Numbered from the stretch's first letter, positions 36,241-46,900 are shown. The stretch: 64,000 nucleotides of DNA from Catenulispora sp. GP43 (GCF_041260665.1 NZ_JBGCCT010000025.1:1-64000), one strand, 5' to 3'. A program made the numbers and translations. Notes: generated from the sequence alone by a model not told the origin.

Positions 36241-37851
36241 TCAGTCCTGAATCAGATCGAACGTCTCCCAACCCCCGATCGCCGTCCGGTTCGCGATCAG
36301 CGCCGAAGCGCCCGCGTTCTCCGCCGTCACGATGTCGCCGTCGGCATGCGCCCGCAGGCTCACACCCCCGCCGACGTCGCCGAGGAGATCGAACTCCTCC
36401 CAGGGGCCGATCGCCGTCCGATTGGCGATCAGCGGCGAGGCCCCGGCGTTGTCCGCGGTCACGATGTCGCCGTTCGCGTGCGCCCGGAGACTGACGCTGC
36501 CGTCGGGATTGCTGATCAGGTCGAACGACTCCCACGGCCCCACCGCCGTCCGGTTCGCGATGAGCGGCGCGGCCCCCGCGTTGTCCGCCGTCACGATCAT
36601 GCCGTTGGCATGCGCCCGGAAGCTGACGACCGGGGTGGCCGCCGGAGCACCGAACAACGCCAGGTTCACCGCGTTCGCGATCGCCTGCAGCCCGGCCTCG
36701 TTCGGGTGCAGGTGGTCGCCGCTGTCGTACGCCGGGAGGTACATGCTCGGGTTGGCCGGGTCATGCGTCGCGGCATCCTGGTCGATCACCCCGTCGCACC
36801 CGTTCCCCGAACTGCGCACCCAGGCGTTGAACGCTTCCCGCGCCGTCTCCCCCTGCTGCGTCCAGTACGCCGCACCCTGATACGGGGTCAACGTCGAGCA
36901 CAGGAACTTCACCCCGTGCTGGTGCGCCAGCGAGGCCAACTGCTGAGCACCGGCGATGAGCTGGTCGGAGGACGGCGGCGGACTGGTCGAACCCAGATCG
37001 TTGATGGGATCGTCGGAGAAGATGACCCACTGCACCCCGGGCTGCCCCAGCACGTCCCGCGCGAACCGGTTGAGCGCGCTCTGCCCGGCCCCGTCGACCA
37101 GCAGCCGGTTGCCGCTGATCCCCTGGTTCAGCACCCCGATCTGATGCCCGGTCTGGGCCAGCCGCACCGCCAGGTCGTTCGGCCAGCGCCGATTCGAGTC
37201 CGCCGAGGACGCGACCCCGTCGGTGATCGACGCCCCGAGCGTCACCACAGCACCCTGCGACGTGGCGTTCTGCACGTCGAGGTTGGTCAGGAAGTAGTAG
37301 CTCCCGGTGGTCTGCGGATTGGAAAGGCCTGCGCTCCCGCTGACATCGCCGGCCGCGATGTAGTTGGTCGCCGTCCCCTGCTGGTGGTAGGTCGAAGGCC
37401 CGGTCCCGGCCGGCAGATAGACGCTGACCGCGACGTCCGACAGCGCCGGCACCGAGAACGCGATCGGATCGCTGACCGCCACGGCGCCGGACGGGACGCT
37501 CGTCGAGCTCTGGCCCGCGAACGTGACCACCCGGTCGGTCCCGGAGACGATCGACGACCCGGACGAGCGCACCGCGATGTGCACGTCGGCGATCGCCAAC
37601 GGCTGCCCGCCGAACACGTTCGAGATCTGCAACCGCGCCGACGTCCCACCGATGCTGGTGCGCACGATCTGCCGCAGCGTCTGCTGGTTGAAGGAAGCGC
37701 CGCCGCTTTGCGGGGACACCGCCCAGCTACCGGTCCACGATCCGGTCGCGGCCGGAGCGGATGAGGCGGCCGAGGCTGTCACGGCAGGCATCGCAGCGGC
37801 CGCCAAAGCTGTCACGAGGGCCACGACGGCCGAAGCGACTCGGATTCTCAT
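36241..37851 (-). CDS. Secreted SGNH hydrolase with three fascin-like repeats
   Basis: 536-residue exported protein. A Sec signal peptide (cleavage near ASA, residue 28) is followed by a beta-rich domain (about 35-200) and a SGNH domain (about 200-400): block I VTLGASITDG (Ser kept, but the usual GDS is GAS), block II LNQGISGNRLL, block III DDPINDLG (Asn) and block V DHLHPNEAG (Asp/His). Such enzymes deacetylate plant or microbial polysaccharides. The C-terminus has three 44-residue units (RAHANGDIVTADNAGASPLI-type), a full beta-trefoil. It starts 9 bp after the GH95-like gene, so both are in one operon. Confidence 0.85.
   Translation of the reverse strand: MRIRVASAVVALVTALAAAAMPAVTASAASSAPAATGSWTGSWAVSPQSGGASFNQQTLRQIVRTSIGGTSARLQISNVFGGQPLAIADVHIAVRSSGSSIVSGTDRVVTFAGQSSTSVPSGAVAVSDPIAFSVPALSDVAVSVYLPAGTGPSTYHQQGTATNYIAAGDVSGSAGLSNPQTTGSYYFLTNLDVQNATSQGAVVTLGASITDGVASSADSNRRWPNDLAVRLAQTGHQIGVLNQGISGNRLLVDGAGQSALNRFARDVLGQPGVQWVIFSDDPINDLGSTSPPPSSDQLIAGAQQLASLAHQHGVKFLCSTLTPYQGAAYWTQQGETAREAFNAWVRSSGNGCDGVIDQDAATHDPANPSMYLPAYDSGDHLHPNEAGLQAIANAVNLALFGAPAATPVVSFRAHANGMIVTADNAGAAPLIANRTAVGPWESFDLISNPDGSVSLRAHANGDIVTADNAGASPLIANRTAIGPWEEFDLLGDVGGGVSLRAHADGDIVTAENAGASALIANRTAIGGWETFDLIQD
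36244..36630 (-). repeat. Three 132-bp fascin-like repeat units (SGNH gene)
   Basis: Three head-to-tail copies encoding RAHANG-x-IVTADNAGA-x-PLIANRTA-x-GPW-type units. Units 1 and 2 are closer to those of the neighbouring genes than to unit 3, which has ENAGASALIANRTAIGGWET. Confidence 0.9.
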
Positions 37852-37860
37852 CGATCCCCC

Positions 37861-40800
37861 TCAGTCGTGGATGAGATCGAAGGATTCCCAAGGCCCGACC
37901 GCCGTGCGGTTCGCGATCAGCGGCGAGGCCCCGGCATTGTCAGCCGTCACGATGTCGCCGTCGGCATGAGCCCGGAAACTGACACTGCCGTCGGGGTTGT
38001 TGATGAGATCGAACTCCTCCCAGGGCCCGATGGCCGTGCGGTTGGCGATCAGCGGTGAGGCCCCGGCGTTGTCAGCCGTCACGATGTCGCCGTTGGCGTG
38101 CGCCCGGAAGCTCACGCTGCCGTCGGGGTTGTTGATGAGGTCGAACGTCTCCCACGTCCCCACAGACGTTCGATTCGCGATCAGCGCCGAAGCTCCCGCG
38201 TTGTCAGCCGTCACGATGTCCCCGTTGGCATGAGCCCGCAGGCTGATCGCCGAACCACCGCTGCCCGCCCCGGAAGTCGCCAGCGCGAACACGTGGATCG
38301 CCGGGGTCCCGGACGTCAGCACCCCACCGCCGGGAAGCGTCACCGAGGCCACCGACTTGCCGGCGGTCAGCGTCACCGGCACGGAGAAGATGTTCCCGGA
38401 CCCGCTGTACGTCGTGTTCCCCTGCCGGTTCTGGTACGCCGAACTCACCGCCAGCGCTCCCCCGCTCGGCGGCGTCGTGGAGAACCAGTCCGGCACCGTC
38501 AGGCTGTAACTCTGGGTACTGCCATCGGTGTAGGTGACGGTGCCGGAACCGGTCGCCGGACCGTAGCTGGCCGACACCAGGAATCCGAGCGTGCCGGACC
38601 CGGACAGGCTGACGGTCTGCCCCTCGGCCACCGTGTTGTCGTTGCTGCCCGCGGCCACGTTCGGGAAGGTGAACGTGACCCCCGACGACGCGACCGAGGC
38701 GCCGGGAGCGGCGTGCGCGTTGGTCAGCGCGGTCTCGGAGAAGCTGGCGCCGCCGCCGTCGAAGCTGCCCGGCGCGGTGTTGCTGTCCGCGGTGATGCCG
38801 ACGTTGTTGAACGAGGCGGCCAGGTTCGGGAACGAGACCGCCGGGTCGAGCCCGATCTGCACCTTGCCCAGGTGCTTGGCGGCTGTCGCCTTGGAACCGG
38901 TGACCTGCGCGTAGGGCAGCGAGGTGGTCGGCGCCGAGGGCTGCTCGACCAGGTAGGTCGAGCCGGCCGACACCGGCACGCTCAGCGTCCCGTTGGTGGT
39001 GGCGGCCACCACCACCGCGCCGGTCGAGCCGTTGACCACCTCGGCCTGCTTGCCGGGCCACGGGTTGCGCACGGTCAGGGTCTGCGTGCTGCCGGCCTCG
39101 ATCGCCGCGGTGGCCAGCGTCCCGCCCTCGACCTGCACGTCGACCTTGCTGCCGCCCTGGATCGCCACGGTGCCCGAGCCGTCCCAGCCGGCCGGCCACG
39201 CAGGGGCGAAGCGCAGCGTCCCGTCGTAGTCCTGGGCCAGCGCCTCGTCCAGGGCGGTGGCGACAGTGGAGGACTGCTCGATGTAGGGCTCGTCGCCGGT
39301 GTTGCCATTGAACAGGTTCGCCATGCCGCTGATGTAGGCCTGGTAGTTCTGGGTGACGGTGTTCAGGTCGGCGGCGACCTCGCTGCCCAGGCCCAGGCGC
39401 GCGGCCTGGACGGCGTCGAAATTCCAGTCCGGGTTGGTCTTGTTCGGCCGGTCGTTGTACGTCCGCTGCGCCAGGGCGGTCAGGTTGTCGCCGTTGACCA
39501 CGGTGTTGTCACCGATCAGGCCGTAGGGCCACACCGGCTCCAGCCCGATGTTCTCGCCGTTCTCCAGCTTCGCCGACGGCTGGTAGGAGTCGGCGATCAC
39601 GTCAGTGCCCTCGGCATCGATGTTCGCCGTCGCGGACGCCGACGTCGGCTGCGGGTTCAGCAGCGACGTAAGACCCGAGTCGGTCCGCGCGTACGGCTCG
39701 ATCTGCCCGAGCGCCGTGTTCAGCTGCGAGACCAGGGACGGGTCGGAGTTCAGCTGCGTCGCGGCCTTCACGGTCGCGCTGAACAGCGCCTGGCTCGCGG
39801 CCAGATCGGTGGTCGGATCGGTGACCGCCCACTGCGTCTCGTGCGCGTTCGCCGTGGCGTGCAGGAAGTTGTCCGAGCCGACGCTCTGGTCGGCCAGCAG
39901 GAACGTCGCGGTCTGCTTCAGGATCGGGTAGTACTTCTGCAGGAAGCTGACATTCCCGGTGTCCTGGTACTGCTGCCACACCCACAGCGCGATCTCCGCG
40001 CCGCTGGTCAGCGTCAGCGCGTTGTAGCTGGGACTGGAGGCCTGCGCGCAGGAGGCGTTCTGCGTGTTGGTGCCGCCGTTGTAGAAGCCGTTGCCGTTGA
40101 AGCGCATGGTCTCCGGTACGCAGGCACCGGCCTTGCCGCCCATCTGCGCGCTCGTCCAGGACTCGATGTTCGGCAGATCGTTGAGATACATGTCGAAGAT
40201 CGGCGTGTTGAGCGCGAAGTTGCCGGAGCTGATGTTCGCGGCGAGCTGCCCGCGCAGGTTCCACAGCCAGTACCCGGCCGGGTACCAGTCCTGTTTGTCC
40301 TGGCTGAAGTTGAACAGGTCCGCGACGCCGGCCTGGCTGCCGGGGTACGTGCCGGCGTGCATCGTCGCGGCCTCGAAGTAGAGGTAGAGCGTGCGCAGGT
40401 TCTCCATGTACTGCGCGGTGCCGTCGGAGGAGTTCATCTCGATCAGGCCGCTGTTGTGCCAGTAGTTGTTCCACCACGACGCCTGCGTGCCGAGCAGCGA
40501 GGACGTGCTCGCCGTGGTGTCGCCGCCGATGACGCTGTTCGCGGTGCCCGTCGGATCACCGCCGGTCCACTGCGGCGAGGCGACGACGACCCGGAACGAC
40601 CCGTCCGCGTTGGGCTTGAAGCCGACCTGGACCTGCGTGGACTTCACCACGGACGCCGTGACGCCCTGCCCTGCGGCGGTGACCGCGGCCATCGCCCCGA
40701 AGGTCTGCCCGGAGCTGCCGGTCTGCGAGTCGTCCACCCACGTCTGCGCCAGGCTGGCGACGGTTCCCGAGGCGGCCGTGGCCGGCGAGCGCCCGCTCCA

Positions 40801-41319
40801 CAGGCTCAGCGTCGCAGTCTGCTGCGACGCCGGGTTGGCCCCGGTCACATCGACGACGAGTTCGTCCTTGCCCGCGGGCACCCACGCCTTGAGCGTCATC
40901 CCGCCGCCGGACTCGGTGAGCACCCCGTTGTACAGGTCCAGCGAGCCCGTGAAGTTCGAGGCGGAGGTCATCGCGGTGAGCCCGGGGATGTTCAGCTGCC
41001 CCGGCGAGAGCCGGTTCGGCATGGTGTCGCTGCGGTTGAGCTGTGCGGTGAACCCGTTGGCGGCCCATTCGGCGACGCCGAGCGAGCCGTTGCCCAGCGG
41101 CAGGGACTGGGTGTTGGCGGTGTTGGGCTGCCCCAGGACGACGTCGGAGCGCGAGACGACCCCGCCGGCGTCCAGCTGGAACGCGCCGTTCTGCCAGGCG
41201 GTGGTGGCGGCAGCCGCGGCCGCCGGCGGGGCCAGGCCGCCGGTGAGGAAGGCCGGGGTGGCGACGAGCACGGCGGCCACGGCGACGGACAGACGGGGAC
41301 GGGCTTTGAGACTGGACAC
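37861..41319 (-). CDS. Secreted GH95-like glycoside hydrolase with fascin-like repeats
   Basis: 1152-residue exported enzyme. Signal peptide to about residue 38; N-terminal beta-sandwich (40-290); an (alpha/alpha)6 catalytic domain of GH95 type (about 290-740) with VPETMRFNGNGF, ALWVWQQYQDTGNVSFLQ, HATANAHETQWAVTDPTTDL and a C-terminal LRFAPAWPAGWDG sheet. GH95 removes alpha-L-fucose or alpha-L-galactose from glycans. Then an FNNVGIT-type beta module (about 835-1010) shared with the GH3 neighbour, and three 44-residue fascin-like units. The SGNH gene follows 9 bp later, giving a glycosidase plus deacetylase pair. Family placement is from the fold pattern, so the sugar specificity is uncertain. 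Confidence 0.78.
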   Translation of the reverse strand: MSSLKARPRLSVAVAAVLVATPAFLTGGLAPPAAAAAATTAWQNGAFQLDAGGVVSRSDVVLGQPNTANTQSLPLGNGSLGVAEWAANGFTAQLNRSDTMPNRLSPGQLNIPGLTAMTSASNFTGSLDLYNGVLTESGGGMTLKAWVPAGKDELVVDVTGANPASQQTATLSLWSGRSPATAASGTVASLAQTWVDDSQTGSSGQTFGAMAAVTAAGQGVTASVVKSTQVQVGFKPNADGSFRVVVASPQWTGGDPTGTANSVIGGDTTASTSSLLGTQASWWNNYWHNSGLIEMNSSDGTAQYMENLRTLYLYFEAATMHAGTYPGSQAGVADLFNFSQDKQDWYPAGYWLWNLRGQLAANISSGNFALNTPIFDMYLNDLPNIESWTSAQMGGKAGACVPETMRFNGNGFYNGGTNTQNASCAQASSPSYNALTLTSGAEIALWVWQQYQDTGNVSFLQKYYPILKQTATFLLADQSVGSDNFLHATANAHETQWAVTDPTTDLAASQALFSATVKAATQLNSDPSLVSQLNTALGQIEPYARTDSGLTSLLNPQPTSASATANIDAEGTDVIADSYQPSAKLENGENIGLEPVWPYGLIGDNTVVNGDNLTALAQRTYNDRPNKTNPDWNFDAVQAARLGLGSEVAADLNTVTQNYQAYISGMANLFNGNTGDEPYIEQSSTVATALDEALAQDYDGTLRFAPAWPAGWDGSGTVAIQGGSKVDVQVEGGTLATAAIEAGSTQTLTVRNPWPGKQAEVVNGSTGAVVVAATTNGTLSVPVSAGSTYLVEQPSAPTTSLPYAQVTGSKATAAKHLGKVQIGLDPAVSFPNLAASFNNVGITADSNTAPGSFDGGGASFSETALTNAHAAPGASVASSGVTFTFPNVAAGSNDNTVAEGQTVSLSGSGTLGFLVSASYGPATGSGTVTYTDGSTQSYSLTVPDWFSTTPPSGGALAVSSAYQNRQGNTTYSGSGNIFSVPVTLTAGKSVASVTLPGGGVLTSGTPAIHVFALATSGAGSGGSAISLRAHANGDIVTADNAGASALIANRTSVGTWETFDLINNPDGSVSFRAHANGDIVTADNAGASPLIANRTAIGPWEEFDLINNPDGSVSFRAHADGDIVTADNAGASPLIANRTAVGPWESFDLIHD
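37864..38248 (-). repeat. Three 132-bp fascin-like repeat units (GH95-like gene)
   Basis: Same 44-residue unit as in the SGNH gene, with INNPDGSVSFRAHA linkers. Nucleotide identity between these units and those in the three other genes is high, including synonymous sites. Confidence 0.9.
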
Positions 41320-41677
41320 GAGCGCTCCCTGGATGCGGCGTGTGAGGACGCCGTCACGGCGAAGACATCGGAGGTGTTGTAGCGCACGATGACGCCGACG
41401 TCCAGGTGTCCGGGGAGTTCCGCAACTCTTTGCTACGTCCAGCTCATGTTTTTTCGAGAACTGATCAGATGGTTACGGAGCAGCTCGGGCACCGCACACC
41501 GCGATTGGCACCGGTCACACCCACTAGATCCATACTTAGTCTTTACTCTTGAGGCCATTGCCATGAGAACCCTGATGTTGTTTTAGTGTTACGCATAAGT
41601 CAAGCGTCCCGCACAGGCGTTCCGCCGCCCATTGTCTGGTTGCTGGCACCTGGGCCCAGTCATCGGATGTATCCACC
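41320..41677. promoter_or_regulatory. Divergent promoter region of the glycosidase cluster
   Basis: 358 bp between the GH95-like (minus) and GH-A-type (plus) genes, with lower GC than its surroundings. It should hold both promoters. A small inverted repeat CGCCGT-C-ACGGCG (41349-41361) lies 30 bp upstream of the GH95-like start and a CTGATCAG palindrome occurs at 41462-41469; either could bind the ROK regulator. A 65-residue open frame here has no family resemblance or ribosome-binding site and is not annotated. Confidence 0.55.
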
Positions 41678-43861
41678 ATGAGAATGAGGGCACTGTCCTT
41701 CCTGGCAGCCTGCGCGCTGGCTGCGACCCCCTGGCTCGGCACCGCCTCCGCGGCCCCGGCACAGGCCGCACAGACCACCCCGGCCGTGGCAGCGGCGGGC
41801 CCGATGTGGGCCACGCAGCTCCAGTTCGACGACAACGGGACCGCGTGGTCGCAGGCCAGCTTCGCGGCGCTGAAGGCGAAAGGCCTGACCTCCGCGGAGA
41901 TCGACATGCCGTGGGGCACGATCGAGCCGTCGCAGAACAGCTTCAGCTTCACCGAGCTCGACCAGGAGCTGGCGAACGCCTCCGCCGCCGGGATCAAGCT
42001 CATCCCGATCTTCTGGTACTCCGGTTGGGGCGGCAGCCCGGCTTCCTGGGTCACCGGCCGCGAGGTCGACAGCTCCGGGGCCAGCAGCCCGGCACCGGTG
42101 TGGTGGGACCCGGTGTATCAGCCCGCATACTTCGACTACGTCACCAAGACGGTCGCGCACATTGCCGGGAGCGCCGGCTACGGCGGCAGCATCCTGGACT
42201 ACGGATTCCTCGACGCGCAGTGGGACATCAACGGCGGCGCCTCGGGGTGGGCCCAGGCCGACCTCGACGAGTTCCACAGCACCTACCTGCCGAACACCTA
42301 CGGCACCATCGCGGCGTTCAACAGCAAGTATCAGACCTCTTACGCGAACTTCAGCGCCGTCCCGGCCGCGGCCGTCGGCCAGCCGCTGTGGGGCGTCTAT
42401 CAGGCCTTCCGAGCGTGGAGCGTGCAGGACACCTATGGCCGGCTCACCGCGGCGGTCCGCGCAGTCACCGCCTCGACGCCGCTGTACTACTACTTCGGCG
42501 GGCACTTCGGCAACGCGGTGAACTACGCCAACATCCCCGACATCTTCTTCAGCCTGGCCAAGCAGTACACCGCCACGGTGATCGTCGATGCCGCGCAGTC
42601 CCCGGGCCTGGCGCTGACCTTCGGCGCCCTGGCGCGCGCCTACGGCGTTCCGCTGGCGCAGGAGTGGACGGCGCCGAGTGACAGCACGCAGCTGTCCGCG
42701 CAGGCGGTGCAGTGGCTGTCGAACTACGCCATGGGTCTGCCCGAAGGCGGCGGCGAGGACTTCTTCATCCACGACGGGACCCAGAAGGACGTCGTGGGCT
42801 GGCCGATCTACACCTCCTGGGTGCCGACGCTGCGGACCATCACCGGCGCCTACCCGCAGCAGCCGGTAGCCGTCTACATGGACTTCTCGCAGGCCTACGG
42901 CAACACCTCAGGCGGCGCCGTGAACGCCATGGAAGACGCGATCAGCAGCCTGTGGGACGGCTACCAGGCCGGGTTCGCCGTCGTCACCAGCCAGGAGGTG
43001 GCCGACGGGACGGTGAAGCTGTCGGCGTACAAGGCGATCCTGCCGATGAACGGCCCCGATGCGAACGTGAGCGCCTACCAGGCCGCCGGCGGAACGGTGC
43101 TGAGCAACGGATCCCAGCTCGCTTCTTACGCACCGGCCTACGCGACCCTGGCCAACAGCGGCGTGCTTCAGGTCGTTCCGGCCGTCGCCGCAAGCGGTAC
43201 CAGCGCGACGGTGACGCTGGCGGACGTCACCTCCGGGACCGCCTACAACGCCGCCGTCACCTTCCACTTCGCCGGGCTCGGGATGACGGCCGGGAGCTAC
43301 CACGTCGTGGACGCCGGCGGGAACACGGTGCCGCAGGCGGCGGTCAGCGGCGGCATCTGCACGGCGCCGAACATCTCGGCCGCGCAGCTCGTGCAATGGA
43401 ACATCGTCGCCGGGGCGGCTCCGGCCGGTACGCCGGTCCCGGCGGCGTGCGGTGGCAGCAGCGGTACTCCGGTGATCAGCCTGCGGGCGCACGCGAACGG
43501 CGACATCGTCACGGCCGACAACGCCGGCGCCGCGCCGCTGATCGCCAACCGCACCGCGATCGGCACGTGGGAGCAGTTCGACCTCATCACCGACTCCGAC
43601 GGCAGCGTCAGCTTCCGGGCTCACGCCAACGGCGACATCGTCACCGCGGAGAACGCCGGCGCGTCGTCGCTGATCGCGAACCGGACCGCGATCGGGCCGT
43701 GGGAGGAGTTCGACCTGATCCACAACTCCGACGGCAGCGTCAGCTTCCGGGCTCATGCCAACGGCGACATCGTGACGGCCGAGAACGCCGGGGCCGCCCC
43801 GTTGATCGCCAACCGCACCGCCATCGGCCCCTGGGAGGAATTCGACCTGATCAACGACTAG
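41678..43861 (+). CDS. Secreted clan GH-A (GH42-like) hydrolase with fascin-like repeats
   Basis: 727-residue exported enzyme. Signal peptide ends near ASA-APAQA (residue 26-31). A TIM barrel follows (about 40-440): ATQLQFDDNGTAWSQASFAA, IDMPWGTIEPSQNSFSFTEL, IKLIPIFWYSGWG, GFLDAQWDINGG and LAQEWTAPSD. This is like GH42/beta-galactosidase-type barrels, but the usual Asn-Glu acid/base pair is not present (LDAQWD in its place), so family and activity are uncertain. A middle glutamine-amidotransferase-like segment (PVAVYMDFSQAYGN, ILPMNGPDANV) is also GH42-like. The C-terminus has three fascin-like units. First gene of the plus-strand unit with GH3 and ROK genes. Confidence 0.72.
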   Translation: MRMRALSFLAACALAATPWLGTASAAPAQAAQTTPAVAAAGPMWATQLQFDDNGTAWSQASFAALKAKGLTSAEIDMPWGTIEPSQNSFSFTELDQELANASAAGIKLIPIFWYSGWGGSPASWVTGREVDSSGASSPAPVWWDPVYQPAYFDYVTKTVAHIAGSAGYGGSILDYGFLDAQWDINGGASGWAQADLDEFHSTYLPNTYGTIAAFNSKYQTSYANFSAVPAAAVGQPLWGVYQAFRAWSVQDTYGRLTAAVRAVTASTPLYYYFGGHFGNAVNYANIPDIFFSLAKQYTATVIVDAAQSPGLALTFGALARAYGVPLAQEWTAPSDSTQLSAQAVQWLSNYAMGLPEGGGEDFFIHDGTQKDVVGWPIYTSWVPTLRTITGAYPQQPVAVYMDFSQAYGNTSGGAVNAMEDAISSLWDGYQAGFAVVTSQEVADGTVKLSAYKAILPMNGPDANVSAYQAAGGTVLSNGSQLASYAPAYATLANSGVLQVVPAVAASGTSATVTLADVTSGTAYNAAVTFHFAGLGMTAGSYHVVDAGGNTVPQAAVSGGICTAPNISAAQLVQWNIVAGAAPAGTPVPAACGGSSGTPVISLRAHANGDIVTADNAGAAPLIANRTAIGTWEQFDLITDSDGSVSFRAHANGDIVTAENAGASSLIANRTAIGPWEEFDLIHNSDGSVSFRAHANGDIVTAENAGAAPLIANRTAIGPWEEFDLIND
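43473..43858 (+). repeat. Three 132-bp fascin-like repeat units (GH-A gene)
   Basis: Three units of the SFRAHANGDIVTAENAGA type joined by DSDGSV/NSDGSV linkers, nearly the same as those at the end of the GH3 gene. Confidence 0.9.
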
Positions 43862-43933
43862 CAGCAGAGCCCTGAGAACCCCCGCGCGTCTTTCCCCGCT
43901 CCATCCCCCGCCACCGAGCTCGGAGTCGAGTCG

Positions 43934-46900
43934 ATGAGACGAACCACCCCCCACCGCCGCAAGCTGCTGGCCGCAGGATCGGCCGTCGTTCTGGCCTGCG
44001 GCTTCGCGGCGTCCGTGACCAGCGTCGCGGCCGCCCCTAAAAGTGTTGCCGCGACACCCGCCGCCAGCAGCACGCCGATCTACCTGAACACCAGCTACTC
44101 CTTCCAGGCCCGCGCCGCCGACCTGGTCTCCCGCATGACGCTGGCGGAAAAGGCCGCGCAGCTGAACACCACCAGCGCGCCGGCGATCCCGCGCCTGGGC
44201 GTGCAGCAGTACACGTACCAGGCCGAGGCGCAGCACGGCATCAACTATCTGGGTGCCGACCAGAGCAGCGGCAGCGCCGCGGGCAACCCGCCGGTGGCGA
44301 CCAGCTTCCCGACGAACTTCGCCTCCTCGATGTCCTGGGACCCGGCGCTGGTCTACCAGGAGACGACGGCGATCTCGGACGAGGCGCGCGGCCTGGTGGA
44401 CAAGTCGCTGTTCGGCACCGGGCAGAACAACCTCGGGCCCTCGGCGAGCGACTACGGCTCGCTGACGTTCTGGGCCCCGACGGTCAACCTGGACCGGGAT
44501 CCGCGCTGGGGCCGCACGGACGAGGCGTTCGGTGAGGACCCGTACCTGGTCGGGCAGATGGCCGGGGCGTTCATCAACGGCTTCCAGGGCAACTCGATGA
44601 CCGGCCAGTCGCTGAACGGCTATCTGAAAGCCGGCGCCACGGCCAAGCACTACGCCCTGAACAACGTGGAACAGAACCGGACCGGCATCTCCTCCAACGT
44701 CAGCGACACCGACCTGCGCGACTACTACACCAAGCAGTTCGCGTCCCTGATCGAGAACGCGCATGTATCAGGCCTGATGACCTCCTACAACGCGATCAAC
44801 GGCACGCCCTCGGTCGCCGACACCTACACCACTAACCAGCTCGCGCAGCGCACCTATGGCTTCAACGGCTATATCACCTCCGACTGCGGCGCGGTCGGCA
44901 CCACGTACCGCAACCCGCCGGCCGGCCACGCCTGGGCCCCGCCGGGTTGGAGCACCGACGACGGCGACACCAACGCGATCTGGACCAATACCTCCACCGG
45001 TGCGAAGATCTCCGGCGCGGCCGGCGGCGAGGCGTACTCGCTGCGCGCCGGCACCCAGGTCAACTGCGGCGGCGACGAGTTCTCGCTGCAGAACATCCAG
45101 GCCGCGATCAACGCCGGGATCCTGTCGGAGGGCGTCATCGACGCCGACCTGACCAAGCTGTTCACGATCCGCATGGAGACCGGCGAGTTCGACCCGGCTT
45201 CGCAGGTCCCTTACACCAGCATCACCAAGGCGCAGATCCAGAGCCCGGCGCACCAGGCGCTGGCCACCACGGTCGCCGACAATTCGCTGGTGCTGCTGAA
45301 GAACGGCAACGTCTCGGGGACCAGCACGCCGCTGCTGCCGGCGAACGCCAGCAAGCTGAACAACGTGGTCATCCTCGGCGACATGGCGAACACGGTGACG
45401 CTCGGCGACTACTCCGGGGCGCCGTCGCTCCAGGTGAACGCCGTGCAGGGCCTGACCACCGCGATCAAGGCGGCGAATCCGAACGCGAACATCCTGTTCG
45501 ACGCCGCCGGCACCTCCAGCACCGCGACCGGAGCCGCGACGCTCAGCAGCGCGACGCAGACCGCGATCAAGAACGCCGATCTGGTCGTGATGTTCGTCGG
45601 CACCAACCAGAACAACGCCCAGGAGGGCAACGACCGGACCACGCTGAACATGCCGGGCAACTACGACTCGCTGATCACGCAGACCACCGCGCTGGGCAAC
45701 CCGAAGACCGCGCTGGTCGTGCAGTCCGACGGCCCGGTGAAGATCAGCGACGTGGACGGGAACATCCCGGCGGTCGTGTTCAGCGGCTACAACGGCGAGA
45801 GCCAGGGCACTGCTTTGGCCGACGTCCTGCTCGGCAAGCAGAACCCGAGCGGGCACCTGAACTTCACCTGGTACGCCGACGACTCGCAGCTTCCTGCGAT
45901 GAGCAACTACGGCCTCACTCCCGGCGACACCAGCGGTCTGGGCCGGACCTACCAGTACTTCACCGGCACGCCGACCTACCCCTTCGGCTACGGCCTGAGC
46001 TACTCGAACTTCTCCTACTCCCCCGCGACCGTCGACAACGCCAGTCCGAACGCCGACGGCACGGTCAACGTCAGCTTCACCGTCACCAACTCCGGGAGCA
46101 CCGCCGGCGCGACCGTGGCCCAGTTGTACGCCGCGACGCAGTTCACGGTCTCCGGGGTGCAGCTGCCGAACAAGCGGCTGGTGGGCTTCCAGAAGACAGG
46201 CGTCCTGAACCCGGGCGCCTCGCAGAAGGTCACCATTCCGGTGAAGATCAGCGACCTGTCTTTCTGGGACGCCACGAACATGAAGTCCGTGGTCTATGAC
46301 GGCAGCTACGCCTTGCAGGTCGGCGCCAGCTCCTCCGACATCCGCTCTTCGGTGAACGTGGCGGTGTCCGGAGCCATCACGCCGAAGATGCAGTACGTGA
46401 CCGTGCAGCCGGAGAGCGTCGTGTACAACGCCGGCTCGACCATCGACCTGACCGGCAAGAACCAGTGGATCAAGGACGACACCACCGGCGTCGGCTCGGT
46501 GTCGCAGGGCCGGAACATGAGTGTCACGGCGGACAACGTCATCGAGGCCGTCGACAACGACCAGTCGTTCGTGAACCTGGCCGGCGCCTCGGTGAGCTAC
46601 AGCAGCAGCGATCCGACGGTGGCCACGGTCAGCAGCACCGGTCAGGTGCACGCGGTCGGCGACGGCACGGCGCTGATCAGCGTCACGGTCAACGGTGTCA
46701 CCGGGACCGCGCCGATCGTGGTGCGGCACACGCTGAGCCTGGCGGCCCCGGCGCTGATCACGGCCGGCGGCACCGGGACCGCGACGACGACGTTCGTCAA
46801 CGGCGGCACCGCCGCGGAGAGCAACGTCGCCGTCTCGCTGAGCCTGCCCTCCGGCTGGAGCGCGCAGGCCACCACGCCGTCGACGTTCGGCAGCGTCGCC

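Noticed and set aside
41315-41335. CebR-like box near AGGGAGCGCTC at the GH95-like start
   Set aside because: It overlaps the ribosome-binding site and lacks the right half of the 14-bp palindrome; a similar CAGGGAGC occurs before GH54 for the same reason.
38098-41382. 1094-residue open frame antisense to the GH95-like gene
   Set aside because: Shadow of the repeat-bearing and GC-rich coding strand, with no family motif.
41389-41586. 65-residue ORF in the divergent glycosidase promoter region
   Set aside because: No ribosome-binding site or family resemblance, and it lies where both promoters are expected.
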